From: Fidelibacterota bacterium
Lineage (GTDB): Bacteria; Fidelibacterota; BS150m-G59
DNA: 8,129 nt
Assembly (NCBI GenBank): GCA_016784265.1
Contig: JADHUZ010000043.1
Location: forward strand, 1-8,129
Reading direction: 5' to 3'
Under the pieces are notes generated by a model that made no database searches, was not told the DNA's origin, and saw only the letters and a list, made by a program, of their open reading frames with translations. Positions 1 to 6,594 of this stretch are shown one piece after another; within the stretch, counting starts at the first letter, position 1; every line of letters starts with the position of its first letter. Made by a program: the position numbers and the translations under genes.

Positions 1-74
1 TGCGTGAGATCATGTTCGTAATACATACGCGCCGTTTCCACCATCAACGTGATTTGATTTGTTTCTCTTTGCAT
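1..74 (-). CDS. SorC/DeoR-like sugar-responsive transcriptional regulator, N-terminus only
   Basis: Only the first 24 codons lie in the window; the gene runs off the left edge. Reading from the ATG at 74 gives MQRETNQITLMVETARMYYE followed by HDLT. This pattern (short polar start, then a helix with A-R-x-Y-Y and a D/G-L-T/S-Q turn) is the N-terminal lead into the helix-turn-helix of the SorC family, as in Bacillus DeoR. Such proteins bind DNA through this N-terminal domain and a phosphorylated sugar through a C-terminal domain that is not visible here. The reading frame is closed by an in-frame stop at 111-113, and 74 is the only ATG between them. There is no strong Shine-Dalgarno. It lies 121 bases downstream of glmM on the same strand, with its own candidate promoter and TGAACA-type half-sites in between. 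The family call rests on very few residues and could be another winged-helix class. Confidence 0.55.
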   Translation of the reverse strand, partial: MQRETNQITLMVETARMYYEHDLT

Positions 75-78
75 CGCC

Positions 79-113
79 TGAACAATTGTACATTTGTCAT
101 TATCATCTGTTCA
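79..113. promoter_or_regulatory. Candidate operator with inverted TGAACA half-sites
   Basis: TGAACA at 79-84 and TGTTCA at 108-113 form an inverted pair separated by 23 bases. The left copy also lies in a near-perfect 14-bp palindrome, TGaACAATTGTaCA (79-92), symmetric at all but one pair. The right copy overlaps the -10 box of the candidate promoter and the left copy lies in the presumed leader. This is the layout of an autoregulated repressor gene. The half-site resembles the TTGAACA half of the Bacillus DeoR operator as remembered, not checked. Confidence 0.35.
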
Positions 114-143
114 AATCTAAAAAGGAATCTCAATACATGTCAA
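112..143 (-). promoter_or_regulatory. Candidate promoter for the SorC/DeoR-like gene
   Basis: On the minus strand TTGACA (143-138) is followed by TAGATTTG (119-112). The TTG and the TAnnTTTG box are 21 bases apart, which fits the Bacteroidetes-type promoter. Read as a classical sigma-70 promoter it is TTGACA-N18-TAGATT. A start of transcription near 107 would leave a leader of about 33 bases before the ATG at 74. A/T tracts at about 145-167 lie just upstream and could act as an UP-like element. This is pattern matching only. Confidence 0.5.
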
Positions 144-195
144 GAAAATTTTTAAATTTTTTTAAAAACGATGTTTTGGCGCGAAAAATTGCGTT

Positions 196-1554
196 TCACG
201 CTAAATTCTTTTTGATTTGCGCCAGCAATTCTTGCGATTCTCTTTTTGTCGGTGCTTCGGCATAAATTCGCACAATCGGTTCGGTGTTGGATTTTCGGAT
301 ATGCACCCAACGGTCGTGCCACGAAAACTTGATACCATCGCGTTCATCTATTTCTGCATCGTCAAAAGCCGTTTTGATTTTCTCGAGCATCACTTTATAA
401 TCCACCCCGGCGAGTTCGATTTTGCTTTTTGTAATGAAAAAATTCGGTAACTCCGCAGAAAGTTGCGAAATGGTTTTTCCCGATTGTGCCATTTTTTGCA
501 AAATCAACGCAACACCGACAAACGCATCGCGCCCAGAGTGAATTTCGGGAAAAATCACACCGCCATTGCCCTCGCCGCCGATAATCGAGTCAAGTTTTTG
601 CATTTGTTTCACAACATTTATTTCGCCAATTTCCGTGCGATGCAAAGTTGCTTCATATTTTTTGCAAACGGACTCAATCATCATCGAAGTGGAAAGATTG
701 ACGACGACACTTGGTTCTGGATGTTGGATGTTGGATGCTGGATGCTCAAGCACAACATCAACCGCTAATGGCAATGTTTTTTCCTCGCCGAGCGGATTGC
801 CGTTTTCGTCCACGAGTGCAAGTCGATCGCCATCAGGGTCCATCGCAACGCCCAAATCGGATGAATTTTCGCGGACTGTTTGACTCAAAACACCAAGGTT
901 TTCTGGCAATGGCTCTGCACCACGCGGAAATTTTCCATTTGGCTCACAATATAATTCGATAACTTCACAACCGAGTTTTCGCAAAAGATTTGGCATCATT
1001 ACCGAGCCAACGCCATTCACCGCATCGACAACAATTTTGAATCGTTTTTCGCGGATTTTCTTCGCGTCAATTATGGGATGTTCCAAAATCGCCGAAAGAT
1101 GATTTCCGCCTAAAAATATCTCAGCATCACAAGTTGGCTCCATTTTTTCTGCCGTTGCGCTCTGCTTTTCAAATTTCGAAAATATCGCCGAAACTTCTGT
1201 AGAATCACAAAATACGCCATCCGAATTGATAAATTTCAGACCGTTGTAGGGCAATGGATTATGGCTTGCTGTAACAATAATTCCACCTGCAAAATCGCCG
1301 TGCTCAATTTCAAATTGTGCCGTGGGCGTTGGGCAAATCCCAACATCAATAAATTCGCGATTTTGCGATTCCAATGCTTGTTGCAAAATTTTTAGCAATT
1401 CAGCACCAGTCGGGCGCGTATCTTGTCCAAGAAAAATTTTACCTTTTGGCTGAGTTTTTGCAAATGCAATACCAAGCCGAAACACGATATTCGGCGAAAG
1501 TGAGTCCGGGACGGTTCCGCGGACTCCTGAAATTGAAAATATTGGCTGTTTCAT
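196..1554 (-). CDS. glmM: Phosphoglucosamine mutase (phosphohexomutase superfamily)
   Basis: This enzyme likely interconverts glucosamine-6-phosphate and glucosamine-1-phosphate, the step that feeds UDP-GlcNAc, peptidoglycan and lipid A synthesis in the cytosol. All four superfamily loops are intact in the 452-residue protein: the phosphoserine loop TASHNP (95-100, Ser97), the Mg2+ loop DPDGDR (239-244), the sugar loop GGEGNGG (326-332) and the phosphate-binding R-x-SNTEP-x-x-R (420-429). GGEGNGG with a following HSGRD is the version seen in archaeal and Bacteroidetes/Chlorobi GlmM-like enzymes, not the GEMSGH-type phosphomannomutase loop, so GlmM is preferred; a phosphomanno/phosphoglucomutase role is not excluded. 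Residues about 270-282 (EHPASNIQHPEPS) look like an insertion, encoded by a 7-bp tandem repeat. The ATG at 1554 gives the usual family start; no Shine-Dalgarno precedes it. A terminator separates it from rpsU upstream. Confidence 0.88.
   Translation of the reverse strand: MKQPIFSISGVRGTVPDSLSPNIVFRLGIAFAKTQPKGKIFLGQDTRPTGAELLKILQQALESQNREFIDVGICPTPTAQFEIEHGDFAGGIIVTASHNPLPYNGLKFINSDGVFCDSTEVSAIFSKFEKQSATAEKMEPTCDAEIFLGGNHLSAILEHPIIDAKKIREKRFKIVVDAVNGVGSVMMPNLLRKLGCEVIELYCEPNGKFPRGAEPLPENLGVLSQTVRENSSDLGVAMDPDGDRLALVDENGNPLGEEKTLPLAVDVVLEHPASNIQHPEPSVVVNLSTSMMIESVCKKYEATLHRTEIGEINVVKQMQKLDSIIGGEGNGGVIFPEIHSGRDAFVGVALILQKMAQSGKTISQLSAELPNFFITKSKIELAGVDYKVMLEKIKTAFDDAEIDERDGIKFSWHDRWVHIRKSNTEPIVRIYAEAPTKRESQELLAQIKKNLA
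718..745. repeat. Four tandem copies of a 7-bp unit inside glmM
   Basis: Plus strand reads TGGATGT, TGGATGT, TGGATGC, TGGATGC in direct succession. On the glmM coding strand this is a CATCCA-type heptamer giving the peptide HPASNIQHP in all three codon phases. Four copies make 28 bases; with the flanking bases the reading frame of glmM stays open. The unit resembles the CATCCAG/CATCCAA heptamer repeats scattered through many environmental bacterial genomes. Confidence 0.9.
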
Positions 1555-1559
1555 ATGGT

Positions 1560-1591
1560 GAAATTTACTAGTTGAATATTACAAACCACAA
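1560..1591 (-). promoter_or_regulatory. Possible promoter for glmM
   Basis: On the minus strand TTG (1591-1589) is followed after 21 bases by TAAATTTC (1567-1560), one mismatch from TAnnTTTG. Transcription would start at or within a base or two of the glmM ATG at 1554, so the mRNA would be nearly leaderless, which agrees with the lack of a Shine-Dalgarno. The TTG lies only four bases from the T-tract of the rpsU terminator. Weak by itself; the support is the same spacing as the other promoters in the window. Confidence 0.3.
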
Positions 1592-1594
1592 ATG

Positions 1595-1625
1595 AAAAAG
1601 CCCGAACTATTAAATAATTCGGGCT
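1595..1625 (-). terminator. Rho-independent terminator after rpsU
   Basis: An 8-bp perfect stem, AGCCCGAA (1599-1606) with TTCGGGCT (1618-1625), encloses an 11-base A/T loop. On the minus strand the stem is followed directly by a run of five T (1599-1595, the first paired in the stem). There is no T-run on the plus-strand side, so it acts for minus-strand transcripts, ending the rpoD-rpsU unit 27 bases past the rpsU stop. Confidence 0.88.
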
Positions 1626-1651
1626 ATCCAGAAAGAATTTAAATAGTCAAA

Positions 1652-1849
1652 TTACCCATTTAAAAATCTCGCATTACGACGTGCTGTAACGCGGTTTAGT
1701 TTTTTCCGTAAGCGTCGTGCTTCTGTCGGTTTCACAAAATACTCACGTCGTCTAAGTTCACCATGAATCCCCGCTTTTTCCCATTGCTTTTTGAAGCGTC
1801 GCAATGCTCTCTCAACGGGTTCTCCTTCTTTAATCAAAACCTGTACCAT
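1652..1849 (-). CDS. rpsU: 30S ribosomal protein S21
   Basis: The 65-residue basic protein starts MVQVLIKEGEPVERALRRFK and continues with the family pattern KAGIHGELRRREYFVKP and an Arg/Lys-rich tail. S21 sits on the platform of the small ribosomal subunit near the anti-Shine-Dalgarno end of 16S rRNA and helps initiation. Length is normal for the family. The ATG at 1849 gives the standard N-terminus. It lies 28 bases after the rpoD stop on the same strand and is followed by a terminator, so it is probably cotranscribed with rpoD. In enterobacteria rpsU, dnaG and rpoD also share an operon, but in the order rpsU-dnaG-rpoD; here rpoD comes first and no dnaG is present. Confidence 0.95.
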   Translation of the reverse strand: MVQVLIKEGEPVERALRRFKKQWEKAGIHGELRRREYFVKPTEARRLRKKLNRVTARRNARFLNG

Positions 1850-1860
1850 TCTGCTGCCTT

Positions 1861-1867
1861 ACCTCCT
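1861..1867 (-). promoter_or_regulatory. Strong Shine-Dalgarno of rpsU at long spacing
   Basis: The minus strand reads AGGAGGT, a full match to the 16S rRNA tail, 11 bases before the ATG at 1849. The spacing is longer than the usual 5-9 bases; a second weaker purine stretch (AAGG, 1859-1856) lies closer. It falls in the 28-base gap after rpoD, supporting separate initiation on a shared mRNA. Confidence 0.75.
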
Positions 1868-1877
1868 CAAGTATTTA

Positions 1878-2741
1878 TTAGCCAAGATACATTTTTAGTC
1901 GTTCACTGCGGGATTTGTGCCGCAATCGCCAAATTGCTTTTTCTTTGATTTGTCGCACACGTTCCCGCGTTAATTCAAATCGCTCGCCAATTTCATTCAG
2001 GGTGGATGCATATTTGCGGTTGATTCCGAAATACATTTCTATCACCTCTCTTTCGCGAGGTTTCAGTGTTTTGAGTGATTCAATAATCTCTTCATGTAGT
2101 GATTCACCCATGAGAGGTGTTTCAGGTGTAATCGTATTGTTGTCTTCGATAATATCCATCAGAGAATTTTTCTCGCCATCGCGAAATGGCGCATTCAACG
2201 AATGGTGGCGTTTCGAAATGCGAATGGCATCCGTTACCTCAGCGGATTTCATTTCAAGATCTGCACCAATCTCCAATTCGTTCGGTTTGCGTTCATGAAC
2301 CTGTTCCAAGCGTTCCGACGATTTGCTGATTTTACTGATTGTACCGACACGATTTAGCGGCAGACGAACGATTCGGCTGTGCTCAGCAAGTGCTTGCAAA
2401 ATCGACTGTCGAATCCACCACACTGCATAAGAGATAAATTTAAATCCGCGCGTTTCATCAAAACGTTCAGATGCTTTAATTAATCCCAGATTTCCCTCAT
2501 TGATTAAATCCGTCAAAGGCAGTCCTTGTCCTTGATAATCTTTTGCAACGCTGACAACAAAACGTAGATTCGCTTCGGTCAATTGTTTGAGGGCTTGTCG
2601 TTCGCCTTTGCGGATTCGCTGTGCGAGTTCGATTTCGACGTGCGGTTGTAGCGGTTCGTGTTTTGCTATTTCTTGCAAATACCGGCTTAATGACCGGTTC
2701 GCATCGTCGCTCGACGAGCGGATTGGTTTTTTAGTAGCCAT
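1878..2741 (-). CDS. rpoD: Primary sigma factor of RNA polymerase (sigma-70 family, short type)
   Basis: This protein directs RNA polymerase core to housekeeping promoters. The 287 residues hold, in order, region 1.2 (about 16-46, [15 protein letters not shown]), region 2 (about 53-125) with the core-binding [13 protein letters not shown] and the -10-recognising [19 protein letters not shown], region 3 (about 128-205), and region 4 (about 215-285) with the -35-binding helix-turn-helix [20 protein letters not shown]. Region 1.1 is missing; this and the length are normal for Bacteroidetes/Chlorobi primary sigma factors. The intact 2.4 and 4.2 motifs argue for the primary factor over an alternative one. 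The ATG at 2741 has AAAGG six bases upstream. It is transcribed divergently from nuo and leads into rpsU. The near-consensus promoter upstream could be read by its own product. Confidence 0.93.
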   Translation of the reverse strand: MATKKPIRSSSDDANRSLSRYLQEIAKHEPLQPHVEIELAQRIRKGERQALKQLTEANLRFVVSVAKDYQGQGLPLTDLINEGNLGLIKASERFDETRGFKFISYAVWWIRQSILQALAEHSRIVRLPLNRVGTISKISKSSERLEQVHERKPNELEIGADLEMKSAEVTDAIRISKRHHSLNAPFRDGEKNSLMDIIEDNNTITPETPLMGESLHEEIIESLKTLKPREREVIEMYFGINRKYASTLNEIGERFELTRERVRQIKEKAIWRLRHKSRSERLKMYLG

Positions 2742-2786
2742 TTACAACCTTTCGTTTTTTATTAATTTATGGAAAATTCGAGCCTG

Positions 2787-2817
2787 CAAATATAGTGGAT
2801 GTTTTTGGATTTGTCAA
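2787..2817 (-). promoter_or_regulatory. Strong candidate promoter for rpoD-rpsU
   Basis: On the minus strand TTGACA (2817-2812) and TATATT (2794-2789) are 17 bases apart, almost the ideal sigma-70 promoter. The same site also reads TTG-N20-TATATTTG, a perfect TAnnTTTG box (2794-2787). A start near 2782 gives a leader of about 40 bases including the AAAGG ribosome site (2752-2748). Confidence 0.75.
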
Positions 2818-2819
2818 CC

Positions 2820-2977
2820 CGAAAAATTATTTTTTTCAAAAATTCAATTTCAACTATTTTCAATAGTAGAATTATGTAAAAAATCGCAAATTCCACAAAT
2901 TAGACCTGTAACACATTTCGCAAATCACATTTCCGCAAAATTATTCAATAAAAGTAAATATTTGCTCTTGTTTTCTT
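2820..2977. other. Gene-free A/T-rich core of the rpoD/nuo divergent region
   Basis: No convincing gene lies between the two promoters. It holds a perfect inverted repeat ACTATT-TTC-AATAGT (2853-2867), two imperfect direct copies of CACATTTC(C)GCAAA (2912-2923 and 2926-2939), and several CAAAT/GCAAA words. These could be operators for nuo or rpoD, but nothing identifies a regulator. Confidence 0.4.
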
Positions 2978-3009
2978 TTGCGTAGCACTTTTTATTGCTC
3001 GTAAATTTG
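2978..3009 (+). promoter_or_regulatory. Candidate promoter for the nuo operon
   Basis: TTG (2978-2980) is followed after 21 bases by TAAATTTG (3002-3009), an exact TAnnTTTG box. A start near 3014 leaves a leader of about 26 bases that contains AAGGAG (3023-3028). No terminator-like or riboswitch-like structure is apparent in this short leader. Confidence 0.6.
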
Positions 3010-3022
3010 CAACTTAGAATTT

Positions 3023-3042
3023 AAGGAGAAGAAGACACTTTG
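3023..3042 (+). promoter_or_regulatory. Ribosome binding site and TTG start of nuoA
   Basis: AAGGAG (3023-3028) lies 11 bases before the TTG at 3040. An in-frame TAA at 3022-3024 closes the frame just upstream, and no ATG or GTG lies between it and the TTG, so TTG is the only start that keeps the normal NuoA N-terminus. Confidence 0.75.
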
Positions 3043-3444
3043 TTAAACGAATTCGGAACAGTTTTTATTTATCTTGTTGTGGGACTGGGGATACTCGCGT
3101 TCACGCTTGCATTATCGTGGCTTTTGCAACACAAAAATCCAACAGACCTGAAATTGGAGACCTACGAATGTGGCGAACCAGTTGAAGGTCCATCGTGGAT
3201 ACAATTTAATCCAAGATTTTACATCATCGCTTTGATATTTTTGATTTTCGATGTGGAAGTGGTTTTTATGTTTCCATGGGCGGTTGTGTATCAAAAACTT
3301 GGAATTTTTGCATTTGTGGAAATGGTAATTTTTATCGTCATTTTGCTGTTTGGCTTGATTTATGCATGGAAAAAAGGTGATTTGAACTGGGTGAAACCCA
3401 AAGTAAAATATGCACATGGACGATATGCAAATCTTGGAGAATAA
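3040..3444 (+). CDS. nuoA: NADH-quinone oxidoreductase subunit A
   Basis: A small membrane subunit of complex I (ND3 homologue) that helps join the quinone-binding module to the membrane arm. The 134 residues have three hydrophobic segments (about 6-29, 59-82, 87-110). The first loop carries the conserved TYECGEP (Cys44), the loop that changes shape near the quinone cavity. The second segment begins QFNPRFYIIALIFLIFDVE, the family signature, with Asp71 and Glu73 in the membrane. Length is normal. It uses a TTG start and is the first gene of the operon, stopping directly against the nuoB ATG. Confidence 0.93.
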   Translation: MLNEFGTVFIYLVVGLGILAFTLALSWLLQHKNPTDLKLETYECGEPVEGPSWIQFNPRFYIIALIFLIFDVEVVFMFPWAVVYQKLGIFAFVEMVIFIVILLFGLIYAWKKGDLNWVKPKVKYAHGRYANLGE

Positions 3445-3936
3445 ATGGGCACACTAACACGAGACTCTCAGGACAATATCCTGATTACAAAAATAGATGA
3501 TTTTATCAATTGGGCGCGTGGAAATTCGCTTTGGTTTTTCCAATTTGGATTGGCGTGTTGCGCAATTGAAATGATGGCGACTGGCGCATCGCGATATGAT
3601 TTAGACCGACTCGGAGTAATGCCTCGTTCGACACCACGGCAGGCAGATTTGATGATTGTAGCCGGCACAGTTACAATCAAAATGGCAGAGCGTGTAAAAC
3701 GACTCTACGAGCAAATGGCAGAGCCGAAATATGTAATTTCAATGGGCAGTTGTTCGAATAGCGGCGGTCCATATTGGCAACACGGCTACTCTGTTTTGAA
3801 AGGTGTCGATTTGATAATCCCTGTGGATGTTTACATTCCCGGTTGTCCACCACGACCAGAATCTTTGCTCGAAGGCATCATCAAATTGCAAGAAAAAATC
3901 AAAACTGAACGATATTTGAAAGCGGAAAAAGTATGA
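3445..3936 (+). CDS. nuoB: NADH-quinone oxidoreductase subunit B
   Basis: Subunit (PSST homologue) holding the last iron-sulphur cluster, N2, which hands electrons to quinone at the membrane surface. The four expected cysteines are present in the 163-residue protein: the adjacent pair Cys38-Cys39 in [11 protein letters not shown], Cys103 in GSCSNSGG and Cys134 in PGCPPRPE. The arginine-rich quinone-side segment [12 protein letters not shown] (57-68) is conserved. Length is normal. The ATG follows the nuoA stop with no gap and has GGAG (3436-3439) five bases before it. The gene ends in a 4-bp overlap with nuoC. Confidence 0.96.
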   Translation: MGTLTRDSQDNILITKIDDFINWARGNSLWFFQFGLACCAIEMMATGASRYDLDRLGVMPRSTPRQADLMIVAGTVTIKMAERVKRLYEQMAEPKYVISMGSCSNSGGPYWQHGYSVLKGVDLIIPVDVYIPGCPPRPESLLEGIIKLQEKIKTERYLKAEKV

Positions 3937-4415
3937 ACGCACAAGAAATCAAATCAATTTTAGATGTACAATTTTCTGATGCAATTCTCGGTGCAGATTT
4001 GGAAACGGCAAGCCCATATTTGATTATTGAAGTTTCTAGATGGCACGAAATTTCTGAATTTTGCAAAACGGATGAGAGTTTATTTTTTGATTCGTTGATG
4101 AGTCTTTCTGCTACCGATATTGGCGAAACAATCGAAGTGATTATTCATTTGCATTCGTTCAAGCATAACCATAGGATTGCGTTGAAAGCGAATGTAAAAA
4201 AAGATGAAGAAAATATCGCAACAGTTTCGGATTTGTGGGCAACGGCAGATTGGCACGAACGAGAGGCGTATGATTTGCTTGGTGTTGTGTTTGAAAATCA
4301 TCCGAATTTGACACGGATTTTGTTGCCTGATGACTGGGAAGGTTTTCCGCTTCGGAAAGATTATGTGCCGCAAGAAACTTATCATGGCATTCCTGTGCCG
4401 AAAGTGAAGGAGTAG
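3933..4415 (+). CDS. nuoC: NADH-quinone oxidoreductase subunit C
   Basis: Peripheral 30-kDa-type subunit of the complex I Q-module with no cofactor. It packs against NuoD. The C-terminal half has the family signature: [14 protein letters not shown] (107-120), then [22 protein letters not shown] (123-144). The N-terminal half is variable, as is usual. At 160 residues it is a complete, unfused subunit; NuoC-NuoD fusions seen in gammaproteobacteria are absent because a separate nuoD follows. Its ATG overlaps the nuoB TGA by four bases, indicating translational coupling. Codon use matches the rest of the operon. Confidence 0.94.
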   Translation: MNAQEIKSILDVQFSDAILGADLETASPYLIIEVSRWHEISEFCKTDESLFFDSLMSLSATDIGETIEVIIHLHSFKHNHRIALKANVKKDEENIATVSDLWATADWHEREAYDLLGVVFENHPNLTRILLPDDWEGFPLRKDYVPQETYHGIPVPKVKE

Positions 4416-4418
4416 CCG

Positions 4419-5552
4419 ATGATACAAGAAATGACCTACAAACCCGATTCGATGATTTTGAATATGGGTCCGCAACATCCGAGCACGCACGGTGTTTTAC
4501 GATTGCGGCTCGAAACCGATGGCGAAATTGTTAACAAAGTGGAGCCAGTTTTAGGATATTTGCATCGCACATTCGAAAAGCATTGCGAAAATTTAGAGTA
4601 TCCGCAAATTGTGCCATACACAGACCGCTTAGATTACATTGCGGCGATGAACAATAATCTCGGCTATGTGCTTGCTGTTGAAAAAATGCTTGATATCGAA
4701 CTTCCAGAACGCGTCGAATACATTCGTGTAATCATGTCGGAACTGAATCGCATCGCATCGCATTTGATTGCGCTGGGAACATTTGGGCTGGATTTAGGTG
4801 CGTGGACTCCATTGCTTTATACCTTGCGCGAACGGGAGATGATTTTGGATTTATTCGAATCGGCTTGTGGTGCGCGATTGCTTTACAATTATATGTGGAT
4901 TGGTGGACTTTCCCACGATTTGCCTGTTGGATTTGTCGAAAAAACTTATGAATTTCTTGATATTTTCGATGCAAAAGTGAAAGAATACAACGATTTACTT
5001 TCGACGAATAAAATCTTTGTTGAGCGCACGGTGGATGTTGGAATTTTGCCGAAAGATTTGGCGATAAATTATGCCTGCACGGGGCCCGTTTTGCGTGGCT
5101 CTGGCATCAAATGGGATTTGCGAAAAGATGAGCCGTATTCAATTTATGACCGTTTCGAATTTGATGTGCCAATTGGAAATGACGAAATCGGCTCTGTTGG
5201 TGATTCGTTTGATCGTTATATGGTTCGCGTTTGGGAAATGGAAGAGTCGGCTAAAATTGTTCGTCAAGCACTCGACCAACTGCCGAAAAACGGTGATGTG
5301 CAAGCGGCGATCCCACGCAAAATCAAACCACCGAAAGGAGCGGAAGTATATTTTCGAACAGAAGCACCGCGCGGAGAAATTGGATTTTACATCAAATCGG
5401 ATGGAACAGCAAAACCATATCGTTTGAAAATGCGTTCATCGGCATTTGTGAATTTGAGCGTTTTGCCAGAAATTTCGGAGGGTTGGATGATTGCTGATTT
5501 GGTTACAATCTTGGGTAGTTTGGATATTGTTTTAGGTGAGATAGACAGATGA
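4419..5552 (+). CDS. nuoD: NADH-quinone oxidoreductase subunit D
   Basis: The 49-kDa-type subunit, related to the large subunit of NiFe hydrogenases, which forms most of the quinone-binding cavity. The 377 residues start with [17 protein letters not shown] (13-29) and contain [13 protein letters not shown] and PYTDRLDY. His24 and Tyr73 fall exactly where the quinone headgroup ligands His38 and Tyr87 of the Thermus enzyme would be (constant offset of 14). The C-terminus ends [18 protein letters not shown], the standard last motif, so the protein is complete, on the shorter side for the family. The ATG is three bases after the nuoC stop, with AAGGAG (4407-4412) overlapping the end of nuoC. Its stop overlaps the nuoH start by four bases, although in many bacteria nuoE, F and G come between them. 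Confidence 0.96.
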   Translation: MIQEMTYKPDSMILNMGPQHPSTHGVLRLRLETDGEIVNKVEPVLGYLHRTFEKHCENLEYPQIVPYTDRLDYIAAMNNNLGYVLAVEKMLDIELPERVEYIRVIMSELNRIASHLIALGTFGLDLGAWTPLLYTLREREMILDLFESACGARLLYNYMWIGGLSHDLPVGFVEKTYEFLDIFDAKVKEYNDLLSTNKIFVERTVDVGILPKDLAINYACTGPVLRGSGIKWDLRKDEPYSIYDRFEFDVPIGNDEIGSVGDSFDRYMVRVWEMEESAKIVRQALDQLPKNGDVQAAIPRKIKPPKGAEVYFRTEAPRGEIGFYIKSDGTAKPYRLKMRSSAFVNLSVLPEISEGWMIADLVTILGSLDIVLGEIDR

Positions 5553-6589
5553 TAGAATTTATTTTTGATTTGTTCAAACCAGCAGAATTCCCGATTATTT
5601 CGCGAATTTTGTTTGCGGTGCTGACTTTCGCATTTATTGGCGGATTTGTCATTGTTGCCGTTTGGTTAGAGCGAAAAGTGGCGGCACATATGCAAGATCG
5701 TTTGGGTCCAATGCGTGTTGGATTTCACGGAATTTTGCAAACCATTGCTGATACGGTAAAATTGATTATCAAAGAAGATATCATTCCTTCGGCAGCAGAC
5801 AAAGTGTTATTCATAACAGCACCATTTTTGGTGTTTATGGGTGCATTTTTATCATTTTTGGCGATTCCTGTTTCAGAAGAATTTACACCGAGCGATCTAA
5901 ACGGTGGACTTTTTTACATTTTGGCTGTGTCTTCGATTGTCATTCCCGGACTTGTAATGGCGGGTTGGGGTTCGAATAATAAATGGTCGCTTTTTGGAGC
6001 GATGCGAAGTGCAGCACAGATGGTTAGTTATGAAATTCCAATTGTGCTTTCGCTTTTGGTTGTTGTGATGGCGGCGAGTTCATTAAATTTATCCGAAATC
6101 GTCGGTGCGCAGAAAGTCGGATTGGGCGGATTTTCTGGAATTGCGGGTTGGTTTTTTATTCGCAATCCATTTTTGTTTGTGGCGTTTTGGGTTTACATCA
6201 TTGCAGGAACCGCAGAAAATAATCGAACGCCATTTGATTTGCCAGAAGCAGAATCTGAACTTGTCGCAGGGTTTCATACCGAATATTCGGGAATGCGATT
6301 TGCGTTTTTCTTTCTCGCAGAATATGCTGCAATGTTAGTAATGGCGTTGGTTGTTGCAATTTGTTTTATGGGCGGATGGTTGCCAATAATCGGAACAGAA
6401 TCAGCAATTCCGGGATTTGTTTGGTTACTCGGAAAAGCGATGTCCATCGTGCTGTTGCAAATGTGGTTTCGCTGGACTTTTCCGCGATTGCGCGTGGATC
6501 AATTGATGACAATTTCTTGGAAAGTGCTACTGCCGATTACCTTTGTTTTGGTGCTTGGGCAGGGCGTTTGGTCAATTTGGATAGGATAA
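5549..6589 (+). CDS. nuoH: NADH-quinone oxidoreductase subunit H
   Basis: Membrane subunit (ND1 homologue) that connects the quinone cavity with the proton channels. The 346-residue protein has about eight hydrophobic helices. Signatures are all present: [20 protein letters not shown] (39-58) at the first loop, [20 protein letters not shown] (223-242) followed by [10 protein letters not shown] in the acidic loop that borders the quinone entry, and [13 protein letters not shown] (308-320) near the C-terminus. Length is normal. Its ATG overlaps the nuoD stop, and the nuoI ATG follows five bases after the stop with AGGA (6583-6586) as the likely ribosome site. Confidence 0.96.
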   Translation: MIEFIFDLFKPAEFPIISRILFAVLTFAFIGGFVIVAVWLERKVAAHMQDRLGPMRVGFHGILQTIADTVKLIIKEDIIPSAADKVLFITAPFLVFMGAFLSFLAIPVSEEFTPSDLNGGLFYILAVSSIVIPGLVMAGWGSNNKWSLFGAMRSAAQMVSYEIPIVLSLLVVVMAASSLNLSEIVGAQKVGLGGFSGIAGWFFIRNPFLFVAFWVYIIAGTAENNRTPFDLPEAESELVAGFHTEYSGMRFAFFFLAEYAAMLVMALVVAICFMGGWLPIIGTESAIPGFVWLLGKAMSIVLLQMWFRWTFPRLRVDQLMTISWKVLLPITFVLVLGQGVWSIWIG

Positions 6590-6594
6590 AATAA

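Noticed and set aside
181..201. Possible terminator after glmM (GCGT-GAA-ACGC followed by AATTTTT on the minus strand)
   Set aside because: The stem is only four base pairs and includes the stop codon; too weak to call without transcript data.
59..265. Plus-strand open frame of 68 codons at the left end
   Set aside because: It overlaps the candidate promoter of the SorC-like gene and the end of glmM antisense. The composition is Phe/Lys-rich, as expected from A/T tracts, and there is no ribosome site.
718..745. CRISPR-like or phase-variable repeat
   Set aside because: The unit is 7 bases with no spacers, so it is not CRISPR. Switching of glmM is unlikely since loss of function should be lethal.
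463..962. Plus-strand open frames with peptides such as WMLDVGCWMLDAGC
   Set aside because: They lie antisense to glmM and arise from the heptamer repeat read in other frames. The glmM frame has all catalytic motifs, and these have no ribosome site or recognisable domain.
2587..2985. 132-codon plus-strand open frame covering the start of rpoD and the intergenic region
   Set aside because: It is mostly the reverse strand of rpoD, shows no family resemblance, and would run through the rpoD promoter region with low-complexity sequence.
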